A DNA stretch of 64,000 nt from Tubiluchus corallicola (lineage: Eukaryota > Priapulida > Priapulimorpha > Priapulimorphida > Tubiluchidae): positions 7,501 to 71,500 of the forward strand of contig JAQGDQ010000911.1 in assembly GCA_030141605.1 (NCBI GenBank), in the 5' to 3' direction. The notes beneath the pieces were generated by a model. The model had not been told where the DNA came from and searched no databases. It saw only the letters and a list, made by a program, of their open reading frames with translations. How positions within the stretch are numbered: the first letter of the stretch is position 1; every line of letters begins with the position of its first letter. This document shows, piece after piece, positions 27,430-38,499 of this stretch. The position numbers were made by a program, and so were the translations under genes.

Positions 27430-27839
27430 TGTACGTGAGTGATCGTATCGATGGTGTTGGAATAATCAGTTAAACAAATTTGCTCAATTAAAAACACAAT
27501 AGACCATTGAACGATAACTCGGACTCTTGAGACTGTACACTCACACAGTACACATATTTACAGTACACACACAGTAGAAATGGCACAGTAGCCTTAAAAA
27601 TTTTATCACTGCATTATCACATCCAATCTTTGACTACCTGGTGACTACATTAGAGATCGGTTAAAAGATCACTCAATATGCATGCTTTGTTCTTGTACGT
27701 CTCGCTTAGCGTTACCAAGTTACGCGAACAGTCATTTGCTGTACTGTATCTATAGCAGGTATAACGACACTAAGCAGTTCAGGTGAAGGTAAAAAAACAC
27801 GAAAATTGTTTTCAGTTGTACGAACGATACAGGAACTAA

Positions 27840-28030
27840 CATAAGTGCTAAGGATCGCTCGCGGTTACGGACCTACAGAGAATCGGAAATCTTGTTTACA
27901 AAACAAAGGCCAAACTTGGCGTATCCATTCCTTATAACAAATAAAAATTTCAGATGCTAAAGACGCAGGGGCCAGTAATATTTTGTCTGTTTGCTAATGG
28001 ATGGCACTACACGCTTTGCTCAAGATACAC
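27840..28030 (-). promoter_or_regulatory. Conserved upstream block of paralog 1
   Basis: Read toward the gene, this matches 30530-30725, upstream of paralog 2, over about 150-190 bp. It includes GTAAACAAGATTT, a forkhead-type core, and the spacing to AACTGAAAAC. The two blocks are about 410-600 and 320-510 bp upstream of their start codons. The regulatory role is inferred. Confidence 0.55.
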
Positions 28031-28739
28031 ACATTAAAAACACCGTTATTACCAATAGGTAAGCAGAAATAAACCAATTTATAGTGACGCTGTAAATAAG
28101 CCTGTACAAATTAAACATCATTATCAATTACAATTGTAATACAATACAAGTTTATATTACCAGCAGGCAAGGGCTCCAAGTTTGACTACATTATTATTAC
28201 GACATATCCGGAAAGGCATGTTTGGCGCCTCCCCGATCAAACCTCACGAGAAAAAATGCAGTATATATGTGGAATGTTTCCTCTTTGTGCTGGCAGGGAT
28301 AATAATGCTATAAATGCTTTTGCAAATCATATCTCGGATGAATTCCTATCGTCTTTCGTATATAAACAGTCTGTTGGTGATGAAATTTTACAACTCTCGT
28401 CGTGTTTGCTATACGCTGTTTTGTTTTTAATTGTGATTATATGAATTTACATTAGAATTGATAATTATGTTTATTCTAATTGTACTCGCTGTTTTTCATT
28501 GTGTATAATGTGTGTAAATTTTTGTTACTAAGTATTAAAATATGTTCGTTATCTTTTATTATGTGTGTATGTAGTGTTGGATTATAATTTGTAACTATGT
28601 CTGTTGTATATGAACGTTGTCGTTCAATCTGTCTGATGTGTTAAATTCTAAATTATATATATATGTGAATAGGTTTAATACGTTGTAATTGCTTTTATAA
28701 ATTTTAATCATATCCCTACAAATAGAGGGAATGTATTCT

Positions 28740-28850
28740 GTACATAGTTTTTAAAATTAAAGAATAATAATAATAATATTAATAATAATAATAATAATAA
28801 TAAATAATAATAATAGTAAGAAGAAGAAAAATAAAAAAAATAATAATGTG
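28740..28850. repeat. AAT-rich microsatellite
   Basis: (AAT)n with interruptions after ATTAAAG. It could be the tail of a retroelement whose body (about 28140-28740) I cannot identify. Confidence 0.8.
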
Positions 28851-29289
28851 TTGACAGTCATGGCGTAATCGTCACATCCTTATTGTAAATACTTAGCAAA
28901 GTCAATGGTGATTTAGTTTAAAAGCAAAATGTTATAGGTAAACACTTCACGTAGTATGAAGGATCACTCGTTGAACATTTAAAGTTTATGAATAGACCGA
29001 AATAAATCTACGTACCCATTTCTGTCAAAAAAATTCCACAAAATACTTTATTGTATAAAAAAACAACAAATTAACAATTTATTCGCTATTATTTTCGTTG
29101 CCAGATGGCAGCACCAAGCAACATTCAACAGATCCCGCAAAAGCTTTTCTATGTAAAAAGAGTTTCAGATATAATAAGCGCTGCAATACACTTGTCAAGA
29201 TGGAGTAAACTTGCAGCAGGACCGATATCCATTTATTTCAAACCCTGAAAAACTATGGACATTGGACAACCCAGTGACGTCATTCATTG

Positions 29290-29570
29290 GGCACCACAGA
29301 GAATAAAGAATGAATTTGCTGTGGTTTCCTATTGGGTCAAAGTGACTCCAATGCTTTCCCACAACAAATTGGACGTAGTGATAAAGCTTCGTGTTCGTGC
29401 GCTTCCTCCTGTCAAACTGTACAGCATTTACAGATGCTCTGGCCTTATATAAATATACTGCGTTACAAACAATATGTAAAATTTACACAATCTACGAAAT
29501 TTCTAGGCATTCAAATTATACCTATGCAGTTCCGGAAAAATGTGAAATAAACGTAAAGTCCACTTACATA
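29290..29570. repeat. Unclassified dispersed repeat (copy 1)
   Basis: About 280 bp present in inverted orientation at 44630-44890 with high identity (for example TTTCCTATTGGGTCAAAGTG). The several overlapping short frames are not conserved as protein. The following 29640-30110 has ends that are loosely inverted (TTTAAACTCCCGCAATG against CATTGCGGGAAATTTAAA), which may mark another MITE. Confidence 0.7.
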
Positions 29571-30529
29571 AAGCCTAACAAAATCCGTCTCGAAATTTTA
29601 TATCACTTACATGCTGCCTTTTTTCATGCGGGCTTGCATCGGCAGTGACGCTGTATAAAACATGTAAATTTAAACTCCCGCAATGACCGTTAGACGCAGC
29701 CATTTTGATGATGTCATTTGAAATACGTTTAGATAACATTCTGTAAAGTTTGAAAAAATAATCAGAGCATTCGTAGCACAAACGTCGCCAACTAAGTAAA
29801 GTTTAAAATTACTGTATCTTGTCAATAAGATTAAAATACGTTTTTGGCTAGTGAGTGGGGCACCCTGGAGGGTGAGTGAACGACATTTTACCAATTGGCA
29901 CAAACATTTTAAATTATTATTTTTAGTTACATAAGTCTCTAAGTAATCTCATATGAAATGCTAAGTAATATGGATTTGCATTGAAAGTTTTTGGGACATA
30001 ATTTAGCATTTCCTTTTGTTCCCCTGATCTACGTGGCGTAGGCGACGTCATGTAATGGCGGCTTTGGAACAGCATTGCGGGAAATTTAAATTGAAAACAA
30101 ACAAAAATACCTTTCAACGCGAGCACGATATACGCATAAAAATACTGTAAAGTGATATAATTTTTTATGGCGATTTTTCTGAAACCTACTTCAGGTGCCC
30201 CTTTTCTTGTCCTCTAACTTCACTTACAGCATCTTTCTGTTAAAATTTAAACTGGAAGCGAGCCTCAGATGCTATTTGCCATTTGTCATAAAGTGTATAA
30301 AGTTGGAGCCCTTATCTATATAGAATGATATAAAGAAAAAAATATACATCAATACGCAGTGCTTGTAAAATATTGTCCACCCTATATTAGTACCCTATAG
30401 TCAGCACAACTACATACCACAAGGGATCACTTGAAATTGTTAATAATGTAATAATAATTTGCAAATGTAGCTCAAACTGTACAGCTCTTCGTACTCTACT
30501 GGTATATATTAAACAGTGTTTTAATATCT

Positions 30530-30725
30530 GCGTATCTTAAGAAAAAGGCTTTGGCGCCATCCATTGACAAACAGAAAAAAACGTCATTGGCTTGTGCATT
30601 TTTAAAATGGGGAAATTTTATTGATTACAAGGAATGGATGCGTCAAGTCTGACCTTTCTTTTGTAAACAAGATTTTCCGAGTCTCTTATGCATCTATCTG
30701 AGAAAGAGCCTCGTGCAGGTACAGC
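30530..30725 (+). promoter_or_regulatory. Conserved upstream block of paralog 2
   Basis: Homologous to 27840-28030 in mirror orientation, including the forkhead-type TTGTAAACAAGATTTTCCGA and downstream CAGCTGAAAAC. Immediately before both start codons the sequence ATACGATC and ACGTACAATGG or ACATACAATGG is also shared. Confidence 0.55.
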
Positions 30726-31039
30726 TGAAAACAAAATAAATAATACAATTTTTATTTTCACATGAATTTCGGTATGGTATGATAACGCTAGGCAAGGCAT
30801 AGAAGAGCAAAGTCTGTCGATTGACATTTGACATTTTCACTTTGGATAGGCTTGTTAATTGCTACGTAATTTGACGTAGTAACGCAGTGATAACCTTTTG
30901 AGTGCACCTTGCCCTTTTCATAGAGTATACTGTTTACGTATTGTAAAACTGCGAGAGACTGAGAGTTTAGCTTCAATAGTCGATTGTGCTTTCAACAGTT
31001 TGTATTTCGACCCCGCTAATATACGATCGTCCACATACA

Positions 31040-31758
31040 ATGGGAGGAGGAGGGAGAGGAGGATATTACGACCCTACGGATGAAAGCCATTTCGTGAGGG
31101 GTTACAGTGGCACACCCAATCGTATAAGAGCTGGTCTAAGCTGCGTATTTATAATGGGAATAAGTTTTACAGTTATTGGAATTGTTCTTGGCATTTTAGC
31201 ATTGGCACTAGACATTCCTTATTTATACTGGGGATTTGGATTATTTGCAACAGGATGTACATTTATATTCATATCCTTGTATGCGAAGAGGGATTACGAG
31301 AAAAAGTTACCAGCTGCCATTGCAAAACGCGAAGAGTTGATGAAGCAAGCGTCAGCAACTGGTGTGCAACCTTATACTGTACAAAGGTGAATATTTACAC
31401 TCTATGCAGCTTAAAGAAAGTAAGATTTAACGTATTACTTAATAGCAAATATTGCAAGAAAAAAGACAAACCTTGAAATCAAATATGAAGAATTAAAAAG
31501 GACTAGAAAATCTAAATACCTAAATGATTGATTAACTAATGTGGAAAAATTTGATGTTGTGTTAGAGGACTGTACAGATACTATCTGTTACCGCTCTCCA
31601 CCTCCTAACGCCATCTATCCACTAAAAATACAAACTCATACATGCATCCATTAATTATTTGATATTCATTTATTATATTTTTTAGTGTAACAGACAACTA
31701 CAATGCCGCTATGCAGTACGGAGGATTCACATACAGTCAGCAGCAGTCGCCATTATGA
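31040..31758 (+). CDS. Small two-pass membrane protein, paralog 2 (two exons)
   Basis: Exon 1 (31040-31386) and exon 2 (31686-31758) encode 139 residues. The donor is AG|GTGAAT, the acceptor TTTTTTAG, intron phase 2, as in paralog 1. The N-terminus is glycine-rich (MGGGGRGGYYDPTDESHFVR). Hydrophobic segments lie at about 33-57 and 60-80, then YAKRDYEKKLPAAIAKREEL and the tail TDNYNAAMQYGGFTYS. An in-frame upstream ATG exists at 30986, but the paralog lacks the extension, so I take 31040. Family and function are unknown. The inverted neighbour and shared flanks indicate a local inverted duplication. Confidence 0.92.
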
Positions 31759-31806
31759 ACAATGAAATTCATTTTTGTTCATGGAAAAGTGTTGTATTTT
31801 CTACTA

Positions 31807-31910
31807 TTTTTGTGATAAAATCACAAAAACGATAAAAATAACTAATATTGTCACTTGTCAGCGACATTAATTGTTACAGCTTTGATGTAAGAGATTTCAA
31901 ATCTTTCTTA
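31807..31910 (+). promoter_or_regulatory. Conserved 3' UTR hairpin and downstream block
   Basis: A perfect 10-bp stem (TTTTTGTGAT, loop AAA, ATCACAAAAA) at 31807-31829 and a block TTGTTACAGCTTTGATGTAA at 31871-31890 both recur after the stop codon of paralog 1 (24063-24043 and 24010-23971 on its strand). These are the best-preserved non-coding parts of the pair. The role is inferred. Confidence 0.55.
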
Positions 31911-31999
31911 GCATTTAAAAATGTTTACGATTGTATCTTATTGTAATTACAGTGTACGCGGTGTAACTAGGATTTAGCGGAGATTATAAATTTCCGGCC

Positions 32000-32690
32000 G
32001 CCTATATATATATATATATAATAATCTTTATTTGCCATGAAAAATCGATATTCACAACTATAAAAGCATAAAAGAACATCGCAGCATGAGAATAAAATTC
32101 ACACAACTGTTAAAGGCAAATGCGCCCAGTGCAAACTAAAAACTACTGGGCCAAAAATTTAAAACAAAATATACATTATAATATTACACGGAAATTATAA
32201 TAGACTATATAGAATATATACATATAATTTAAAATGGACGTGGGTAAATAGAATTTGTGGATGAATATATATTATCGTTTACGTATGTTGGGTTTTCAAA
32301 ACGATTTAATGCACGTATTTTTAATTTTGATTTGAATTCGTCAAAAAACTTGATTTGTTTTAAATTTGGTGGCAAGGTGTTCCAAAATTGAACTCCTTGT
32401 TTAGTGATAGAATTGTTGCCGTATTTGGTATTAGTGCGTGTTTGTTTAATATTGTGTGTTCTTGGATTTAATGTTGGCTCCAAGAGGAGTGGAAGCTTAT
32501 TTTTGATGAAGGGCGTGTTAATATTGTTGATGTATTTATATAAAAACAGGATTGTGTAGAAGTCTTTATGTGGTTGTAAAATTGGGATTTTAAACATTGT
32601 TCTTAATTCTATTGCAGAGGTCCTGTCGTGAACAATATACAGGCAACATCTGCTTTTTGCCGAGCAAAGCAACGAGTGCAGTTAGTAATA
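32000..32690 (-). pseudogene. LINE 3' end (reverse transcriptase C-terminus plus tail)
   Basis: The minus-strand frame 32672-32229 encodes a typical C-terminal end of CR1/Jockey-type ORF2, with GVQFWNTLPPNLKQIKFF and FKSKLKIRALN. It is followed by a roughly 210-bp UTR and a tail AAATAAAGATTATTATATAT. It is 5'-truncated. The tail matches the end of the SINE at 60335-60602. Confidence 0.8.
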
Positions 32691-32829
32691 TTAGTCATTT
32701 TTTCTGTGCTGTAATTGTGATAGAATTATAATTAAAATATTGTATAGGTACTATATACTTGTACCATACATGTGACTTGTACATACAATAGTGTCTGTTA
32801 ATTTGATTTTATCGATGCGTGACATTTAT

Positions 32830-33014
32830 GAAATAAAACTTTGTAATCATGACCTTTGCCTGTGCGGCTTCCTTATCTTTCGAAAACGCAAACCGATGAT
32901 GTTGGAAGATATCCACTTTTGTTGACATAACCGAAGATATCGAACACTGTTGCGCGATCAGTGACGTGTCGTGACGTCATCATCTTACTATGTCGTAACA
33001 TCCTCCCTTCTTAT
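32830..33014 (-). mobile_element. Polypurine tract and LTR start (fragment)
   Basis: On the minus strand AAGAAGGGAGGA (33014-33001) is directly followed by TGTTACGACATAGTAAGATG, as expected of a polypurine tract abutting a 3' LTR. The far LTR end was not resolved. Confidence 0.4.
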
Positions 33015-33329
33015 CAAAAATTAAATTAATATTACTTCAACGCTACTTGGGCTAACCCATGTGCGTCCTACTTGGGCTAGCCCATGTACGCCAATTGACC
33101 TACTTCGGCTATTGGGTTACTCGGCGTCGGCGCCCAACATGCGTATTATTCATCTTTTATATAGCGACATTATTATAATCATCAGTAGAATACAAACATT
33201 CACAATTCACTCTGAACTCACGTACAAATGTACGCGGATGGAGCTTCCATGTCTCACTTAAAAGGTCGACACCTTTTTGCACAATATTCTTAAAGTTCAC
33301 TATTGATTTACTGAGACAAACAATGTGTG

Positions 33330-34508
33330 TATTTCATTTTTTACAAAGTATTTCAAAAAATGCTTGATTGATTTCATTTTTATATAATGTATTTCAAAAG
33401 ATAGATGACGGATCTATTTCACGTTTCTACATTGTATTTCAAAAGATAAACGATGGATTTCGTTTTTCTACAATGTATTTCAAAAGATAAATGATGGATT
33501 TCGTTTTTTTACAATGTATTTCAAAAGATAAATGATGGATTTCGTTTTTCTACAATGTATTTCAAAAGATAAATGATGGATTTCATTTTCATACAATGTA
33601 TTTCAAAATATAAATGATGGATTTCGTTTTCTACAATGTATTTCAAAAGATAAATGATGGATTTCGTTTTTCTACAATGTATTTCAAAAGATAAATGATG
33701 GATTTCGCTTTTCTTTAATGTATTTCAAAAGATAAATGATGGATTTCGTTTTTCTACAATGTATTTCAAAAGATAAACGATGGATTTCGTTTTTCTACAA
33801 TGTATTTCAAAAGATAAACGATGGATTTCGTTTTTCTACAATGTATTTCAAAAGATAAATGATGGATTTCGTTTTTTTACAATGTATTTCAAAAGATAAA
33901 TGATGGATTTCGTTTTTCTACAATGTATTTCAAAAGATAAATGATGGATTTCGTTTTCATACAATGTATTTCAAAAGATAAATGATGGATTTCGTTTTTC
34001 TACAATGTATTTCAAAAGATAAACGATGGATTTCGTTTTTCTACAATGTATTTCAAAAGATAAATGATGGATTTCGCTTTTCTTTAATGTATTTCAAAAG
34101 ATAAATGATGGATTTCGTTTTTCTACAATGTATTTCAAAAGATAAACGATGGATTTCGTTTTTCTACAATGTATTTCAAAAGATAAACGATGGATTTCGT
34201 TTTTCTACAATGTATTTCAAAAGATAAATGATGGATTTCGTTTTTCTACAATGTATTTCAAAAGATAAACGATGGATTTCGTTTTTCTACAATGTATTTC
34301 AAAAGATAAATGATGGATTTCGTTTTTCTACAATGTATTTCAAAAGATAAATGATGGATTTCGTTTTTCTACAATATATTTCAAAAGATAAACGATGGAT
34401 TTCGTTTTTCTAAAATGTATTTCAAAAGATAAGTGATGGATTTCGTTTTTCTACAATGTATTTCAAAAGATAAGTGATGGATTTCGTTTTTCTACAATAT
34501 ATTTCAAA
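33330..34508. repeat. 41-bp minisatellite, about 28 copies
   Basis: Regular 41-bp units with core ATGGATTTCGTTTTTCTACA; a variant block with CTTTAATG recurs in two copies. It lies just beyond the 3' end of PMS2. Confidence 0.95.
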
Positions 34509-34870
34509 ACACACATGCGCACATATACAAGATTTGAGGCTACAGTTCCAACAACGGCACCATTTGCAGCAATCTATATATTAAATATGTATTTAGGTAT
34601 ATGTATGTGGGTTGACTTGTCTTCTTGTTTAAAAGTCGGTTTGTAAGGATAACTTAAACAAACGAAACGACAAAAACATACTAGTAACATATTTTTGCAA
34701 AAAGTGATACACAATTTTATTAATATGACAAACGGATAAAAATCATTTAAACAACGTAATAAAGGCCCACGATTAATCTATGTGAACAATATAATGGAAC
34801 AATACATGATTTTGTAAAGATATTTTTAACCAATAAGCTGCATAGAAGTAACCTGTATAGTACACGATCA

Positions 34871-34876
34871 TTTATT
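34871..34876 (-). terminator. PMS2: PMS2 polyadenylation signal
   Basis: AATAAA on the minus strand, 60 bases after the PMS2 stop codon. Confidence 0.6.
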
Positions 34877-34893
34877 ACACATTTCAGAAATGT

Positions 34894-34968
34894 TTTTTCA
34901 TTCCGGAAGTAAATGTAGACTTATGAGATGTTCTTTCATTCCGGAAGTAAATGTAGACTTATGAGATG
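34894..34968. repeat. 38-bp tandem duplication at the PMS2 stop codon
   Basis: Two 38-bp units (CCGGAAGT at 34903 and 34941). The upstream unit on the gene strand carries the last eleven codons and the stop of PMS2; the second lies in the 3' UTR. Confidence 0.9.
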
Positions 34969-35034
34969 TCGCATAGTTGGCCGTCCATGTGGGCAGTTCC
35001 ACGGTTGTTCCATATCACCCATATGAACCAAAAG
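34936..35034 (-). CDS. PMS2: PMS2 exon 16 (C-terminus)
   Basis: Residues 938-969 plus stop, [20 protein letters not shown] onward, with the zinc-binding CPHGRP motif. Acceptor TTTGGCAG. Confidence 0.95.
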   Translation of the reverse strand, partial: LLVHMGDMEQPWNCPHGRPTMRHLISLHLLPE

Positions 35035-38000
35035 CTGCCAAATAGACCAAAACAATAAACTAGAATAAATTGAAATAATTACATATTATTCATGTACAGC
35101 ACGTCTTCAAGAGATGTTCTAGTAAAGCAGGCAGTGTCGTGAAGTTCGTCTCATAATTACTTCGCGTTTGATTAACTTGACTTGTGAATATGACATCGTT
35201 TGTCTTCTTGCTCAACTCTCTTTCATAATTTTCCTCCTTTTTTAGGCTTGTTATAACATTGAAATAGCTTAAATTTCCCTCTAATCTTACTGTACTTATT
35301 TGCTTCTGAATGACCTTTTACATTAATAGTGTTCTAGTTTTCTGTATTTAAGCTGTGCAGGTCTACCTTGAACATTTAGACCTGTGGGCTAGCCAGGCTA
35401 ATTGTTCCACTGTGTTTTAGTATAGTGCTCTTTCAGTATTGATAATTATTATGTTATTTGATTCTGAATGACCTTTTACATTAATAGTGTTCTAGTTTTC
35501 TGTATTTAAGCTGTGTAAGACAGGTCTGCCTTGAACATTTAGACCTGTGGGCTACCCAGGCTATGCTCCGCTCCGCTGTGTTTTAGTATAGTGGTATTTT
35601 AGTATTGATAACAATTATGTTATTTGATTCTGTGATTGTACCTGCTAGTATATGGTTTCATAAGTGTTTCCAGTGTTAACAATTGTTATTAGTAGATAGA
35701 GAATTAGTGATGGATATCGATAGTGATACAAGTAACTAAAACACAGGATAATGAAGAAAGTCAAGTAACGGAAGACGCGAATATTATATTAATAGCATTA
35801 ATGAAAGAAAGACCTTTTTTATACGATCTAAGACGTAAAAAACATGAGGATAGGAACTTAGCAGAGGACTTTGTTGTGTTTTGTTTGTCTCGGAAGGCTC
35901 GTAGAGAAAACCAGAAAACACTTCGTCAAATTAAACTAGTTTATTAAGCGAGAATTCTACAACACAAAAGTATGAAGGAACGCGAAAGGGTTATGCTAAA
36001 CGTGAAAATCTGGAAAACGTTTAAGTGTATCTGAAAATACGAGTATACAAGAGAATGTGTAAGTGGCGTCCGTGCGAAATCTGCGTGTGTCTGTCAGCGG
36101 CCTGCTTTGCCTTATATAGGGTGCCAGGGAACATTCTAGACGTTTCTTTCTAGAACATTCTACAAGGTAAGACGATTATTCTAACGGAACATTCTACAAT
36201 GTTCTATTTAAGTCTAATAGATGCCAGCGATCTCCACAACAGACTTGCACTGAAACTGGAAACATAATCGGGATAAGTGGTGAAGGTTATCCAGGATATT
36301 GTGAAACCGGAAACACGATCGGGATAAGTGGTGAAGGTTATCCTGGATATTGTGAAACTGGAAACACGATCGGGATAAGTGGTGAAGGTTATCCTGGATA
36401 TTGTGAAACTGGAAACACGATCGGGATAAGTGGGGAAGGTAATCCAGGATATTGTGAAACCGGAAACACGATCGGGATAAGTGGTGAAGGTTATCCTGGA
36501 TATTGTGAAACTGGAAACACGATCGTGATAAGTGGTGAAGGTTATCCTGGATATTGTGAAACTGGAAACACGATCGGGATAAGTGGTGAAGGTTATCCTG
36601 GATATTGTGAAACTGGAAACATGATCGGGATAAGTGGTGAAGGTTATCCTGGATATTGTGAAACTGGAAACACGATCGTGATAAGTGGTGAAGGTTATCC
36701 TGGATATTGTGAAACTGGAAACACAATCGGGATAAGTGGTGAAGGTTATCCTGGATATTGTGAAACTGGAAACACGATCGGGATAAGTGGTGAAGGTTAT
36801 CCTGGATATTGTGAGACTGGAAACACGATCGGGATAAGTGGTGAAGGTTATCCTGGATATTTACAAGCCTATAAATATGTAATACTACAACGTTATAGCG
36901 ACACGAATAAAAATGCACGAATAAAAACGGACTCTGGCAAACGCCTTGCTAGTTACACAGGGCAAGGCACGTATCGCGGATTACGACATGCGCCTTACGG
37001 AAGATGGAAGGCGCCTTATGGCTTGCAGATTACAGCTTTCTTTGTGTGATACTAGCCTAAAAGAATTGTCACTATCGATTTCTAGTAACCCCGGAGCATT
37101 CCAGAGTCAAACTGCTATTATTTTATGCAGCCACTACCATCTGTTCACTAAACAGATGTCAATGTCAACAGTTTAATGTTGGACAGTATACCTTCTTCAG
37201 ATGTCATTGTCAACAGTTTAATGTTGGACAGTATACCTTCTTCAGATGTCAATGTCAACAGTTTAATGCTGGACAGTATACCTTCTTCATTTCTGAATGA
37301 CTGAGTGCCGTCCCAATCATAATAGATTTTCGACAAGCGCGCGAGGCAAACATCTGACGGACTCTAGTTGGTCGACACATCACTCCGGTCGCATCACTCA
37401 ACATGAATATGAGTTCATCTACATCTGTAACGATGAAAAAGTTTATTAAGAGTTGTCGTGAAATCATTGATAACTAGGAAGCATGAAGTCGTAAAATATC
37501 CAGTTTCTTTTCCAAAAGTATAACGGTTATTTTTTAGGCTAGCTACTGTAACAATACCATAGATATGGTTTGTGTAGATCAAAGATCTTGGTGATTGTTT
37601 ACGCGTGTTCTTCATTCTAGACTGTCATGCTCCTCTGATCTTCTTTGTTTAAGTTCCTAATTAGTATAATAAATACGACTTTATTATACACGCATTTGTC
37701 TGGTTGCTAATATTATTGAAGCGTGTAACATGGTGTCAGAAGTGGGATTGTGAAGTGAAAGTGAAGGTTTCCCCTCTTTGAGAACAGCTACTGAAGGTGA
37801 AGATTTCCCTTCTTTGAGAACAGCTACTGAAAGTGAAGGTTTCCCCTCTTTGATAACAGCTACTGAAAGTGAAGGTTTCCCCTCTTTGAGAACAGCTACT
37901 GAAAGTGAAGGTTTCCCTTCTTTGAGAACAGCTACTGAAAGTGAAGGTTTCCCCTCTTTTATAACAGCTACTGAAAGTGAAGGTTTCCCTTCTTGGAGAA

Positions 38001-38462
38001 CTTAGGTTCCTTACTAATTTAACTGTTTAGTACAGGGTAGAATGTTCGAGCATCTTGAAATATTTCTACGAATAGTTCATAATGTGCAGCTAATTGTTGC
38101 TGCTCTTTTCATATTTCTGAGCCAACTGATTTTTAATCCTTAGACAGACTGCCCTGTTATATTAATAAATTATATTTATATTTGTTAATATATGGTTTAG
38201 TCTAGTGGTAATGCGTCTGCTTTCCGTCTGGGAGGTCGTGAGTTCGATAGAGCGGTCGGGTCATACCAAAGACTTTAAAAATGGTACCTGCTGTTGCCCT
38301 GCCTGACGCGTGGTATTTAGGGTAAAAGTGGGGTAATAATAGTCTCTGTTATGTAGTTGTAGGTTGTTATTTACAGTCGGCTATAATAGCTCTTTGAGCT
38401 AATGTTAATTGTTGACCCAAAAACCGACTTTAAATAAAGATTATTATTATTATGATTATTAC

Positions 38463-38499
<37 letters not shown>

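Noticed and set aside
30986-31039. Upstream in-frame ATG extending membrane-protein paralog 2 by 18 residues
   Set aside because: The extension has no counterpart in paralog 1, whereas the sequence around the downstream ATG is conserved in both.
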